Shown in pieces: positions 24,752 through 33,125 of a DNA stretch of 51,686 bases. Under the pieces are notes generated by a model, which did no database searches, was not told where the DNA came from, and saw only the letters and a program-made list of their open reading frames with translations. Numbering within the stretch: position 1 is the stretch's first letter; every line of letters begins with the position of its first letter. The DNA lies in NCBI GenBank assembly GCA_016861165.1, contig BOKV01000025.1:1-51686 (forward strand), read 5' to 3'. The DNA is from Alphaproteobacteria bacterium. GTDB lineage: Bacteria; Pseudomonadota; Alphaproteobacteria; Rhizobiales; Rhizobiaceae. A program made the translations under genes and the position numbers.

Positions 24752-26123
24752 GGCCCGTCCCCGCTCCCAGTTCGTCTGCCAGAACTGCGGCTCGGTCACC
24801 GGCCGCTGGGCGGGGCGCTGCGAGGCCTGCGGCGAATGGAACACGCTGGTCGAGGAGAATGCCGGCTCCGGCATCGGCGCGGCTCCCGCCGCCCGCACGG
24901 CGCGCCGGGGCACGCCAGTCAAGCTCGTGCCGCTGTCGGGCGAGATAGAGGAGGCGCCGCGGGTCGCCTGCGGCATCGGCGAACTCGACCGGGTGACCGG
25001 CGGCGGCTTCGTGCGCGGCTCGGCCGTTCTCATCGGCGGCGATCCGGGCATCGGCAAGTCGACGCTGCTGACGCAGGCGGCCGCCGCGCTGGCGCGCAAG
25101 GGCCACCGCGTCGTCTACGTCTCGGGCGAGGAGGCCGTCGCCCAGATCAGGCTGCGCGCCCGGCGCCTCGACGCGGTCGAGCCGCTGGTCGGGCTTGCCG
25201 CCGAGACGAGCGTGGAGAACGTTGTCGCCACGCTGGAGGCGGGGCCGCCGCCAGCGCTGGTCATCATCGATTCGATCCAGACCATGTGGACGGAACTGGC
25301 CGATTCGGCGCCGGGCACGGTCACTCAGGTGCGCGCCTCGGCGCAGGCTCTGATCCGCTACGCCAAGAAGACCGGGTCGAGCGCCGTCCTCGTCGGCCAC
25401 GTCACCAAGGAGGGCCAGATCGCCGGCCCGCGCGTGGTCGAGCACATGGTCGACGCCGTCCTCTATTTCGAGGGCGAGGGCGGCCACCATTTCCGCATTC
25501 TGAGGACGGTCAAGAACCGCTTCGGCCCGACCGACGAGATCGGCGTGTTCGAGATGTCGGATGCCGGCCTGCGCGAGGTCGCCAACCCGTCGGAACTTTT
25601 CCTGAGCGACCGCAACGCCTCGGCGCCGGGGGCCGCCGTGTTCGCGGCGATCGAGGGCACGCGGCCGGTGCTGGTCGAGATCCAGGCGCTGGTCGCCCCG
25701 TCGGCGCTGGCCACGCCTCGGCGCGCCGTGGTTGGCTGGGACAATGCGCGCCTGTCGATGGTGCTGGCCGTGCTGGAGGCGCGCTGCGGCGTGCGCCTCG
25801 GCGCCCACGACGTCTATCTCAACGTCGCCGGCGGCTACCGTATCGCCGAGCCGGCCGCCGACATGGCGGTCGCCGCCGCGCTGGTGTCCTCGCTCGCCGG
25901 CAGGGCGCTCAGCCCCGATTCGGTGTTCTTCGGCGAGGTCAGCCTGTCGGGCGCGGCCCGCCCCGTGGCACACGCCGGCCAGCGGCTGAAGGAGGCCGAG
26001 AAGCTCGGCTTCGCCCGCGCCCGCATCCCGAAGGGCTGCCTCGACGGCCAGAAGACCGGGCTTGCCGTCACCGAATTCTCCGACCTCGCCGAACTGGTGG
26101 CCGCGATCGCCGGCGGGGGTTGA
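24750..26123 (+). CDS. radA: DNA repair protein RadA
   Basis: Branch-migration factor in recombinational repair. 457 residues from ATG 24750 (MARPRSQFVCQNCG). Domains in order: a C4 zinc finger (CQNCG...CEACG, residues 10-27); a RecA-like ATPase with Walker A GGDPGIGKSTLL; the RadA-specific KNRFG motif (VKNRFGPTDEIG); and a C-terminal Lon-protease-like domain with VYLNVAGGYRIAEPAADMA. An upstream GTG at 24741 is a possible but weaker start. Full length and intact. Confidence 0.96.
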   Translation: MARPRSQFVCQNCGSVTGRWAGRCEACGEWNTLVEENAGSGIGAAPAARTARRGTPVKLVPLSGEIEEAPRVACGIGELDRVTGGGFVRGSAVLIGGDPGIGKSTLLTQAAAALARKGHRVVYVSGEEAVAQIRLRARRLDAVEPLVGLAAETSVENVVATLEAGPPPALVIIDSIQTMWTELADSAPGTVTQVRASAQALIRYAKKTGSSAVLVGHVTKEGQIAGPRVVEHMVDAVLYFEGEGGHHFRILRTVKNRFGPTDEIGVFEMSDAGLREVANPSELFLSDRNASAPGAAVFAAIEGTRPVLVEIQALVAPSALATPRRAVVGWDNARLSMVLAVLEARCGVRLGAHDVYLNVAGGYRIAEPAADMAVAAALVSSLAGRALSPDSVFFGEVSLSGAARPVAHAGQRLKEAEKLGFARARIPKGCLDGQKTGLAVTEFSDLAELVAAIAGGG

Positions 26124-26141
26124 GACCTTTCGCAAGCGCCA

Positions 26142-26157
26142 TGTGACATTTGTCACT
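26142..26157. promoter_or_regulatory. CRP/FNR-like palindrome before the caspase gene
   Basis: TGTGA, six bases, TCACT, matching the CRP half-site consensus in 9 of 10 positions. The inner bases also pair, giving GTGACA-TT-TGTCAC. It is centred about 94 bases upstream of the caspase-gene ATG and 26 bases after the radA stop. Which CRP/FNR-family member binds is unknown. Confidence 0.5.
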
Positions 26158-26242
26158 TCCGCGACGGCATTTTGCCGTTATTGTAGCGTCGATGCGGCAT
26201 GGTTTCGGCGGCGGCCGCCGGCCGAGGTCGGGGGGAAATGCG

Positions 26243-27871
26243 ATGCGCCCATGGATGCTGCTGCTTGCCGGGCTGATCACCACGATTGCCGCCCACGCGG
26301 CGAGCGCCGCTGGCCGGGTGGCGCTGGTCATCGGCAATTCCAACTATGAGCACATCGCGCGGCTCGCCAACCCGACCAACGACGCCGATCTGATCGCCGC
26401 TGTCCTGCGGGAGGCGGGGTTCGAGCTGGTCGGCGGCAGGGCGCATCTCGACCTCGACAAGCAGGCGTTCGAGCAGGCGATCGTCGAGTTCGGCGCGGCG
26501 ATCGAGGGCGCCGAGGCGGCGCTGTTCTACTATGCCGGACACGGCATCCAGATTCGCGACAGGAATTACCTCATCCCGGTCGGCGCCAACCCGCGGCGCG
26601 AGGCCGACGCCGACTTCCAGATGCTCAACGCCGAACTGGTGCTGCGCCAGATGGAGGCTTCCGGCGCCAAGCTCAATGTGATGATCCTCGATTCCTGCCG
26701 CAACAATCCGTTCGGCGGGCGCGGCTTCCGCTCGGCCGCGGCCGGCCTGGCGCAGATGCAGGCGCCGCAGGGGACGCTGATCTCGTTCGCCACCCAGCCG
26801 GGCAATGTCGCCGCCGACGGAGACGGCATCAACAGCCCGTTTACGAAGGCGCTTGCCGACAAGATGCTTGAGCCGGGGCTCGACATCCTGCGCATGTTCA
26901 ACGATGTCGGCGTCGCCGTCTCGGCGGCCACCGGCGGCAACCAGCAGCCTTGGATGAGCTCCTCGCCGATCAAGGGCGAGTTCTATTTCGCGGGCAAGCG
27001 GGAGGCGCCTGTCGAGGAGCAGGCCGCGCCCGAGGCGCCGGTGGTGCACGATCTGGTGGCGAAAGCGCCGCCCGATCTTGTGCTCAAGGCTCCTCCCGTT
27101 GACCCGTGCCAAAGCGCCGAAACGCATTGGAAGGCCACGGATGCCCTGGACACCGAAGCCGCCTATCGCGATCACCTTCGCCAGTTTTCCGCCTGCCGTT
27201 TTGCCGAACTGGCCCGCGAGAAGATGCGCAAGCTGCAACAGAAGGTTGCGATGGGCCGGATTCCACAGCCGGCGCCGCGTGTCGCGCAAGGGCCGCTTCC
27301 AGGCACGGAATTCCGTGATTGCGCCCAATGCCCGCTTATGGTCGTGCTGCCGGCGCGCGGCGGCCAGTTCCCATTGGCGGTAGGCAAGTTCGAGGTAACC
27401 GGCGCCGAGTGGAACGCCTGCGTCAGGGACGGCGCCTGTTCCGGCGAGCAGTCGCCGGAATCACACCCCGCCAATTTCTTGTTCAAGAGCGAGATGGAAA
27501 AATTCGTCGCCTGGCTCGGCAGGAAAACCGGGAAACGCTACCGCCTGCCATCAAAGTCGGAATGGGAATACGCGGCGCGCGCCAACAGCACGAGCACGTT
27601 TTTCTTCGGCGACGACGCCGGCAAACTGGACAAGTATGCCTGGTACATAATCAACTCAGGCGGCTTGCAGACCAATCCGGTGGGCAAGAAACTGCCCAAC
27701 GCCTTCGGGCTTCACGATGTCTACGGTAACGTGTCGGAGCGGGTAGTCGAGGAATTGCTGTGTGGCGGCGGGGCTATGAGCTTCCCGCAGGGCGGGTCGA
27801 AGAATTGCTTTGAGGACATCGGCCTCAGGACGAGGGATATCGGCTTTCGGGTGGTGAAAACCTTGAACTAG
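26243..27871 (+). CDS. Secreted caspase-like protease with C-terminal FGE (sulfatase-modifying-factor) domain
   Basis: 542 residues from ATG 26243, which follows GGGGGAAA and starts a signal peptide (residues about 1-24, ending AASA). Residues 25-250 form a caspase/metacaspase fold starting GRVALVIGNSNYEHIARLANPTNDA. The His is at about residue 100 (YYAGHGIQ) and the Cys at about 152 (LDSCRNNPF), so the dyad is intact. A Pro/Ala-rich linker (about 255-300) and a short helical region lead to an FGE-like domain (about 360-542). That domain contains KFEVTGAEWNACV, RYRLPSKSEWEYAARA, GLHDVYGNVSE and DIGFRVV. The FGE part has lower GC than the caspase part. FGE-like folds often serve as binding modules rather than enzymes. 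Confidence 0.88.
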   Translation: MRPWMLLLAGLITTIAAHAASAAGRVALVIGNSNYEHIARLANPTNDADLIAAVLREAGFELVGGRAHLDLDKQAFEQAIVEFGAAIEGAEAALFYYAGHGIQIRDRNYLIPVGANPRREADADFQMLNAELVLRQMEASGAKLNVMILDSCRNNPFGGRGFRSAAAGLAQMQAPQGTLISFATQPGNVAADGDGINSPFTKALADKMLEPGLDILRMFNDVGVAVSAATGGNQQPWMSSSPIKGEFYFAGKREAPVEEQAAPEAPVVHDLVAKAPPDLVLKAPPVDPCQSAETHWKATDALDTEAAYRDHLRQFSACRFAELAREKMRKLQQKVAMGRIPQPAPRVAQGPLPGTEFRDCAQCPLMVVLPARGGQFPLAVGKFEVTGAEWNACVRDGACSGEQSPESHPANFLFKSEMEKFVAWLGRKTGKRYRLPSKSEWEYAARANSTSTFFFGDDAGKLDKYAWYIINSGGLQTNPVGKKLPNAFGLHDVYGNVSERVVEELLCGGGAMSFPQGGSKNCFEDIGLRTRDIGFRVVKTLN

Positions 27872-27960
27872 ACGCAAGGGTCGCCGACAGCGGCAACTGG
27901 TTGGCAAGTGCGGGTCGGCGTTACCGGTTTCGCCTTCGGCAGCCGAGCACGGAGGTACCA

Positions 27961-28983
27961 GTGAAGATTCTTGCAACGACGACATACCTCGCTGCGATGC
28001 TTGCGGCGGCGCCGGCCTCCGCCCAGTCCGTCCCCGCCGATCTCGAGGCCTTCCGCGACTGCGAGGCCTGCCCTGAAATGGTGGCGCTTCCCGCCGGCAG
28101 CTTCATGATGGGTGCCAGCGAGGCCGACCGGCGGGTGCCGTTCGCGGTGACCGACAACGAGGAGCCGCGCCATCAGGTGACGTTCGACTACCGCTTCGCC
28201 ATTTCCAGGTTCACCGTCACGGTGGCGCAGTTCGCCGCCTTCGTCGAGGAGACCGGCCTCCGGACGGGCGGCGAATGCCTGTTGCGCATCCCCGACACCG
28301 GTCGCAACGCCGGCAAATTCATCGGCACGATCAGCGCCAACGCCAACGAATATGAGAGCGGCGCGGGCGTGGCGCTGGTCGAACAGGCCGATTTCCGCCG
28401 ACCCGGCACCGAGGTCGACGACGACCAGCCCGCCACCTGCATCTCGCGCAGAGAGGCGAAGGCCTATCTTGCCTGGCTCTCTCAGAAGAGCGGCCGCAAA
28501 TACCGGCTGCCGACCGAAGCCGAGTTTGAATATGCGACACGCGCCGGCGAGGAGGGCCCGTACTTCTTCGGCGCCGACCAGGCCAGGCTGTGCGAGTATG
28601 CCAATTTCGCCGACCGCAAATCGGTCTATGGCGCGGCGATGGTGGCACCGTGCGCGGAAAGGAATTCGCGCGAGTACACCTATCCAGTCGGCAGCTTCAG
28701 GCCGAACAACTGGGGCCTGCACGACATGGTCGGCAACGTCTTCCAGTTCGTCGAGGACTGCGCTTCCGTCGATTATCGCGGGGCGCCGACCGACGGTTCG
28801 CCATACAGGGGCGGCGGCCGGTGCGATGCCTTTGCCACGCGCGGTTTCTTCTTCGATTCGGTGGCCGTCAATCTGCGCTCGGCGGCGCGCTGCGAGGCGC
28901 TGTCATCGGAAGACCAGCGTTCCAACGGGCTCGGCTTGCGCGTCGCGGTCTCGCTCGACGGCAACGCATGGGACCTGCGCTGA
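27961..28983 (+). CDS. Secreted FGE/SUMF1-family protein
   Basis: 340 residues from GTG 27961, preceded by GGAGGTACCA; the signal peptide ends near SAQS (about residue 20-22). The whole mature chain is one FGE-sulfatase domain: MVALPAGSFMMGASEADRR, RFTVTVAQFAAFV, YRLPTEAEFEYATRAG, GLHDMVGNVFQFVEDC, and LRSAARCEAL with NGLGLRVAVSL. Both mature FGE domains begin with a FRDC.(Q/E)(C/A)CP.M(V)-type motif, showing that the two genes are related. It lies 89 bases after the caspase gene and is probably in the same operon. Whether it makes formylglycine is doubtful because no sulfatase is nearby. Confidence 0.88.
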   Translation: MKILATTTYLAAMLAAAPASAQSVPADLEAFRDCEACPEMVALPAGSFMMGASEADRRVPFAVTDNEEPRHQVTFDYRFAISRFTVTVAQFAAFVEETGLRTGGECLLRIPDTGRNAGKFIGTISANANEYESGAGVALVEQADFRRPGTEVDDDQPATCISRREAKAYLAWLSQKSGRKYRLPTEAEFEYATRAGEEGPYFFGADQARLCEYANFADRKSVYGAAMVAPCAERNSREYTYPVGSFRPNNWGLHDMVGNVFQFVEDCASVDYRGAPTDGSPYRGGGRCDAFATRGFFFDSVAVNLRSAARCEALSSEDQRSNGLGLRVAVSLDGNAWDLR

Positions 28984-29003
28984 GCCGGGTTGTCGCCGGC
29001 GTT

Positions 29004-29354
29004 TCAGAACACCAGCACCCGGTCGGCGGCGAGCGTTGCTTGCGCCAGCGCGTCCATGGTGCTGCGGCTGGCGCCGTCGATCACGTCGTCGTCGGTGATG
29101 CCGCGCGCGTCCATGCAGGTGCCGCACAGCAGCAGCGCGCCGTTGGCCAGCACCCGCTTCAGCATGAGTTCCATGTTGTAATAACCCGCTGGCGTCTTCT
29201 GGCCCGTGCGCGCGCCGACCACCGCATCGGCCATCAGGAACACGGTGATCGCCGCCTCCGGCTGCTGCCTGGCCAGCGTGTGGGCGAGGCGCAGCGCGTT
29301 ATAGCAGCGCTCGGTGCCGTAGGGCGGATCGTTGAGGATGAAGAGGATGTTCAT
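29004..29354 (-). CDS. DsrE/DsrF family protein
   Basis: 116 residues. The fold signature runs from MNILFILNDPPYGTERCYNALRLA through AITVFLMADAV to GALLLCGTCMDARG, which contains the two Cys expected for persulfide relay (CGTC, about residues 77-80). DsrE-like proteins act as sulfur carriers between thiol donors. It is the last gene of a minus-strand operon with a VTT-rhodanese fusion, consistent with sulfane-sulfur handling. ATG 29354 is the only sensible start. Confidence 0.9.
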   Translation of the reverse strand: MNILFILNDPPYGTERCYNALRLAHTLARQQPEAAITVFLMADAVVGARTGQKTPAGYYNMELMLKRVLANGALLLCGTCMDARGITDDDVIDGASRSTMDALAQATLAADRVLVF

Positions 29355-29381
29355 GCGCGTTGCTCCGATATGGATGGGAGT

Positions 29382-29744
29382 TCATTCGCCGAGGATGCGG
29401 CGGCGCTCCTCGAACTCTTCCTTGTCGATCTCGCCCCGCGCCAAGCGTTCCTTAAGGATGTCGAGCGGCGTTCGTGCCGATGGCGGCTGATGCGGCGCGG
29501 CGGCGTGCCACGGCCCGCCGAGCCAGCGGACAATGAGAACCGCTACCGCGATCACCAGGGCGAGCACGAGAATCATGAAGATCGGCCCGAAGATCATTCC
29601 GAACCATCCGCCACCCCATCCCATCATGTGCGGTCCCCACCCGTAGCGGTCGAAATCGGGAGACGCCTGTGCCCACGCCGCAACTGGCAGAAGGGCGATA
29701 GCGGAGCCTGCGGCCGCTGCGACTGATATCCATATTCTTGTCAT
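29382..29744 (-). CDS. SHOCT-domain membrane protein
   Basis: 120 residues. A signal peptide or first membrane segment ends near AWAQA (about residue 26). A Gly/Trp/Met/His-rich stretch (YGWGPHMMGWGGGWFGM) follows, then one membrane helix (FMILVLALVIAVAVLIVRWL). The C-terminal SHOCT motif is DILKERLARGEIDKEEFEERRRIL. SHOCT proteins of this type are common beside metal or redox stress genes, with unknown function. The start is 45 bases after the VTT-rhodanese stop and the end 27 bases before the DsrE gene. Confidence 0.88.
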   Translation of the reverse strand: MTRIWISVAAAAGSAIALLPVAAWAQASPDFDRYGWGPHMMGWGGGWFGMIFGPIFMILVLALVIAVAVLIVRWLGGPWHAAAPHQPPSARTPLDILKERLARGEIDKEEFEERRRILGE

Positions 29745-29789
29745 GTTCCTGCTCCTTCGTGGGTCGTGCCGCCCGCCACCTGCGTTCGG

Positions 29790-30791
29790 TCATCTATCGG
29801 GGCCGGTCATTTCTCTGTTGCCGACCTCGACCGGCCTGCCATCGCGGTTCCACTGTTCCATGCCGCCGCGAAGGACGCTGACATCGCGAAATCCGGCATC
29901 GCCGAATAATGTTGCGGCAGCAGCAGAACGCTTGTCGGTCTTGCAGACGAGAATGACTGGCCGGTCCCGCGATGCCCTGATCTTGGTCAAACTTTCAGGC
30001 AACTCACCGAGTGGCAGGTTGAGTGCCGAGGCGATATGGCCGAGCGCGCCTTCAAACTCGTCCGGTCCGCGCACATCGACGACCGTGACGCCATCATTGC
30101 GAAGCTTGTCCGCCAGAGCGTCCGCGTCGATCCACCGTTGTTGCGCGCCGGCGCGCAGGCGGCGGACGAGGCGCGGCAGGAAGGCGACCGCCGCCAGCAG
30201 CCCGAGGGCGAGCAGGCCATAGCGGATCGCCGAGGCGTCGCCGGTGAGCGCCTCGCGCCCGGCAAACCCAAGCCAGGTATAGGCGACCGCGCCCGGCGCC
30301 ATGCAGACGAAGGAGGTAACGACGTAGGCGGCAAAATCGATGCGGGTCAGACCGAGCGCGTAGTTGGTCAGGTTGAAGGGAAACAGCGGCACCAGGCGCA
30401 CGAAGGCGACGAAGCGCCAGCCTTCGGCCTCCACCCCGTCGATCAGGCGCTTGAGCCGGCCGCCGGCGCGCGCCGCCACCCAGTCGCCGGCGAGATGGCG
30501 GGCGATCATGAAGGCGAGGCTGGCGCCGATGGTGGCGCCGACGAGATTGAGCAGCGCCCCCCAGACCGGGCCGAACAGGGCGCCGCCGGCCAGCGCGAAC
30601 AGCGCGCCGGGCAGGAAGGCGATCGTTCCGACGGCGTAGAGGCCGAGATAGGCGAGCGGCGCGGCCATGCCGAGCCCGGACAGCCAGGCGTCGATGGCGG
30701 CGACATCGAGGCGGTCGCGCTCGACCGCCGCCCAGGCGAGCGCCGCCGCCAGCACCGCCAGCAGCGCGATGCGCGGCAGATGCCGGCTCAC
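29790..30791 (-). CDS. VTT-domain (TVP38/DedA-like) membrane protein fused to a rhodanese domain
   Basis: 333 residues from GTG 30791, which overlaps the stop of the upstream desaturase-family gene as GTGA. Residues about 1-215 form a TVP38-type VTT membrane domain: FLPGALFALAGGALFGPVWG, then VRLVPLFPFNLTNYALGLTRI, then a C-terminal helix. Residues about 230-333 are a rhodanese with VTVVDVRGPDEFEGALGHIASALNLP and active-site loop VCKTDKRSAAAA (Cys at the expected position). The fusion suggests a membrane transporter or scaffold paired with persulfide chemistry. Substrate unknown. Confidence 0.9.
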   Translation of the reverse strand: MSRHLPRIALLAVLAAALAWAAVERDRLDVAAIDAWLSGLGMAAPLAYLGLYAVGTIAFLPGALFALAGGALFGPVWGALLNLVGATIGASLAFMIARHLAGDWVAARAGGRLKRLIDGVEAEGWRFVAFVRLVPLFPFNLTNYALGLTRIDFAAYVVTSFVCMAPGAVAYTWLGFAGREALTGDASAIRYGLLALGLLAAVAFLPRLVRRLRAGAQQRWIDADALADKLRNDGVTVVDVRGPDEFEGALGHIASALNLPLGELPESLTKIRASRDRPVILVCKTDKRSAAAATLFGDAGFRDVSVLRGGMEQWNRDGRPVEVGNREMTGPDR

Positions 30792-31630
30792 TTGCCGCTC
30801 CCCCGCTCGCGGTTGATCGGATAGCCGGAGGCCGGGCCGATCAGCGGCTGGATCAGCATGCGGTCGAGCCAGAGGTCGCGGCGGGTGCGGAACTGCTCGA
30901 TGCCGATGGTCATCGCCTCGTGGCCGTCGCGCGGCTGCGGCCGGTAGGTGCCGAGCAGGCGGTCCCACCAGGGCAGGTTGAAGCCGAAATTGGAGTTGGT
31001 CTCGTTCGGATGGATCGAGTGGTGGACGCGGTGCATGTCTGGCGTGACCACGACCCAGCGCAGCACGCGGTCGATGGCGGGCGGGATGCGAATGTTGGAA
31101 TGGTTGAACATCGCGGTCGCATTGAGCAGCACCTCGAACACCAGCACGGCGGCCGCCGGCGGGCCGAGCACGGCGACAATGGCGAGCTTGATCGCCATCG
31201 ACAGCAGGATCTCGACGGGATGGAAGCGCAGGCCGGTGGTGACGTCGAATTCGAGGTCGGCGTGGTGCATGCGGTGCAGGCGCCACAGCGCCGGCACGGC
31301 GTGGAACATGACGTGCTGCAGATAGATGGCGAGATCGAGCGCAGCCACCGACAGCAGGAAGGCGATCCACCCCGGCACATCATAGGCGTTGAACAGGCCC
31401 CAGCCCCGCTCGGCGGCGATCAAGGCGAAGCCGACGGCGACCACGGGGAAGACCAGGCGCACCAGCGCGGTGTCGATCACGACGACGGCGAGATTGTTGG
31501 TCCAGCGGATGAGGCGCGGGATTTCGCGGCGACGGCGCGGCGCCGCCACCTCCCAGCCGGCCATCGCCGCCAGCACCCCGAAAAAGACGGCGAGGCGGAT
31601 CGCCGCCTCGTTCTGGAGAAGACTTTCCAT
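30788..31630 (-). CDS. Sterol desaturase/fatty acid hydroxylase family membrane protein
   Basis: 280 residues from ATG 31630 (MESLLQNEAAIRLAVF); a start 45 bases upstream is possible but would cover the regulatory inverted repeat. Four hydrophobic regions and the di-iron histidine clusters are visible: HVMFH, HRMHH, and HRVHHSIHPNETNSNFG near residue 205. Members hydroxylate or desaturate lipids; the substrate is not predictable. It is the first gene of the minus-strand operon and divergent from the ArsR-rhodanese gene. Confidence 0.9.
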   Translation of the reverse strand: MESLLQNEAAIRLAVFFGVLAAMAGWEVAAPRRRREIPRLIRWTNNLAVVVIDTALVRLVFPVVAVGFALIAAERGWGLFNAYDVPGWIAFLLSVAALDLAIYLQHVMFHAVPALWRLHRMHHADLEFDVTTGLRFHPVEILLSMAIKLAIVAVLGPPAAAVLVFEVLLNATAMFNHSNIRIPPAIDRVLRWVVVTPDMHRVHHSIHPNETNSNFGFNLPWWDRLLGTYRPQPRDGHEAMTIGIEQFRTRRDLWLDRMLIQPLIGPASGYPINRERGSGK

Positions 31631-31669
31631 GCGGTCCGGTCCCTTGCCCGAGGTAAACATCGATGCTAC

Positions 31670-31689
31670 ATTCAATTACTTTGTTGAAT
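31670..31689. promoter_or_regulatory. Inverted-repeat operator between divergent genes
   Basis: ATTCAA (31670-31675), 8-base spacer, TTGAAT (31684-31689), perfectly symmetric, in an AT-rich island between the desaturase-family gene and the ArsR-rhodanese gene. ArsR-type sites are typically AT-rich palindromes of this sort, close to those described for BigR-like sulfide sensors. It overlaps the region where both promoters must lie. Confidence 0.65.
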
Positions 31690-31709
31690 ATTAAATAGCG
31701 AGGAATGCG

Positions 31710-32369
31710 ATGTCAACCGGCCCCAAGCAGGCCCTGTTCGCCGAGTTCGCCGCGATCGCCCGGGCGCTCGGCCACCCGCACCGGCTGGAAATGCTGGAAC
31801 GCATCGCCCAGGGCGAGCGCGGCGTGGAGGCGATCGCCGGCCGCCTCGGCCTGTCGGTGGCCAATGCGTCCCAGCACCTGCAGCTGCTCAAACGGGCCGG
31901 GCTCATCGCCTCGCGGCGCGACGGGCGCTTCATCCTGCACCGCCTGGCCGACCCCGCCGTGCTGACACTCATGCGGGCGCTCTACCACGTCGGCGAGCGC
32001 AACGTCGCCGAGGTCGACCGCATCCTGCGCGGCTATTTCCGCGACCGCGATGCGATGGAGCCGGTGACGCGGGCCGAGCTGATGGAACTGAGCCGCGCCG
32101 GCGCGGTGACCGTGCTCGACGTGCGCCCGCGCGAGGAATTTGCCGCCGGCCATCTGCCGGGCGCCGTCAACATGCCGCTCGACGAGCTGGAGGCGCGCCT
32201 CGGCGAACTGGATGGCGGCAGGGATATCGTCGCCTATTGCCGCGGGCAATACTGCGTGCTGTCCTTCGAGGCGGTGGCGGCGCTGCGCGCCCGCGACAGG
32301 CGGGCGCGCCGGCTCGAGGAGGGCTTCCCCGAATGGCGCGCCGCCGGACTGCCGGTCGAGGCGCCCTGA
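31710..32369 (+). CDS. ArsR-family regulator fused to a rhodanese domain
   Basis: 219 residues. Residues 10-95 form an ArsR winged helix (LGHPHRLEMLERIAQGERGVEAIA, then LSVANASQHLQLLKRAGLI, then SRRDGRFILHRLAD). Residues about 115-215 form a rhodanese: AVTVLDVRPREEFAAGHLPGAVNMP with active loop AYCRGQYCVLS (Cys). The fusion implies a repressor whose rhodanese part senses or delivers sulfane sulfur. It likely controls itself and the divergent operon through the palindrome at 31670-31689. It has GAGGAAT just before the ATG. Confidence 0.94.
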   Translation: MSTGPKQALFAEFAAIARALGHPHRLEMLERIAQGERGVEAIAGRLGLSVANASQHLQLLKRAGLIASRRDGRFILHRLADPAVLTLMRALYHVGERNVAEVDRILRGYFRDRDAMEPVTRAELMELSRAGAVTVLDVRPREEFAAGHLPGAVNMPLDELEARLGELDGGRDIVAYCRGQYCVLSFEAVAALRARDRRARRLEEGFPEWRAAGLPVEAP

Positions 32370-32462
32370 GCGCCAGCGTGGCACGGCCGGGAACGGCCGC
32401 GGCGGGACAAAATTCCGCTGGCAAACCGGCGATGCAGCGGTTATTTGAACGTCGCCGGGGGC

Positions 32463-32481
32463 GGCGCCGGCGACCGGCGCC
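32463..32481 (+). terminator. Perfect hairpin upstream of cvpA
   Basis: GGCGCCGG (32463-32470), loop CGA, CCGGCGCC (32474-32481), about 94 bases after the ArsR-rhodanese stop and 18 before the cvpA ATG. No U-tract. It may stop readthrough from the regulator gene or structure the cvpA leader. Confidence 0.35.
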
Positions 32482-32499
32482 ACGGACATCGAGGGCTAT

Positions 32500-33084
32500 A
32501 TGCCGATAACGCTTTTCGACGGCCTGCTGATCGGGCTCATGCTCGTGTCGGGAGTACTGGCGATGATCCGCGGCTTCTCGCGCGAGATGCTGTCGATCGG
32601 CTCCTGGGTGGCGGCGGCGGTGGCGGCGTTCTTTTTCTACCCGCAGCTCACCCCCTATGTCGCGCCCTACACCGCCCAGATCACGGCGAGCCAGACGGTG
32701 GCCGACATCGCCGCGGCGGCGATCATCTTCGCCGTGACACTGCTCATCGTCAGCCTGATCACCATGAAGATCGCCGACTTCATCGTCGACAGCCGCGTCG
32801 GCGCGCTCGACCGCACGCTCGGCTTCGTCTTCGGCGCGGTGCGCGGCGCCCTGCTCGTCGTCGTCGGGCTGCTGTTCTACAACTGGCTGGTGCCCGACAG
32901 CCAGCCGCGCTGGATCGCCGACGCCAAGTCGAAGCCGATGCTCGAATCGATCGGCGACAGCATCGTCGCGCTGCTGCCCGACGACCCGGAGAACTCGATC
33001 ATCAACCGGCTGAAGCCGAGGGACGAGGATGTGAGCCCGAGCGGCGAGACCGAGCCGGACGTGGCCGAGGAACCGGCCAATTGA
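32500..33084 (+). CDS. cvpA: CvpA family membrane protein
   Basis: 194 residues. Four hydrophobic helices with the family motifs FDGLLIGLMLVSGVLAMIRGFSREML and DRTLGFVFGAVRGALLVVV. A charged tail follows after residue 150. CvpA is linked to colicin V production in Escherichia coli and to envelope stress; its biochemical role is unsettled. It lies directly before purF, the conserved order. Confidence 0.94.
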   Translation: MPITLFDGLLIGLMLVSGVLAMIRGFSREMLSIGSWVAAAVAAFFFYPQLTPYVAPYTAQITASQTVADIAAAAIIFAVTLLIVSLITMKIADFIVDSRVGALDRTLGFVFGAVRGALLVVVGLLFYNWLVPDSQPRWIADAKSKPMLESIGDSIVALLPDDPENSIINRLKPRDEDVSPSGETEPDVAEEPAN

Positions 33085-33125
33085 GCATGGCGGCCGCCAC
33101 CCGCGGCCGTCACGTCGGAGAGGTG

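Noticed and set aside
27961..28983. FGE-family protein considered as a true formylglycine-generating enzyme
   Set aside because: No sulfatase is nearby, the protein pairs with a caspase fusion, and many FGE-fold proteins are not enzymes; activity is left open.
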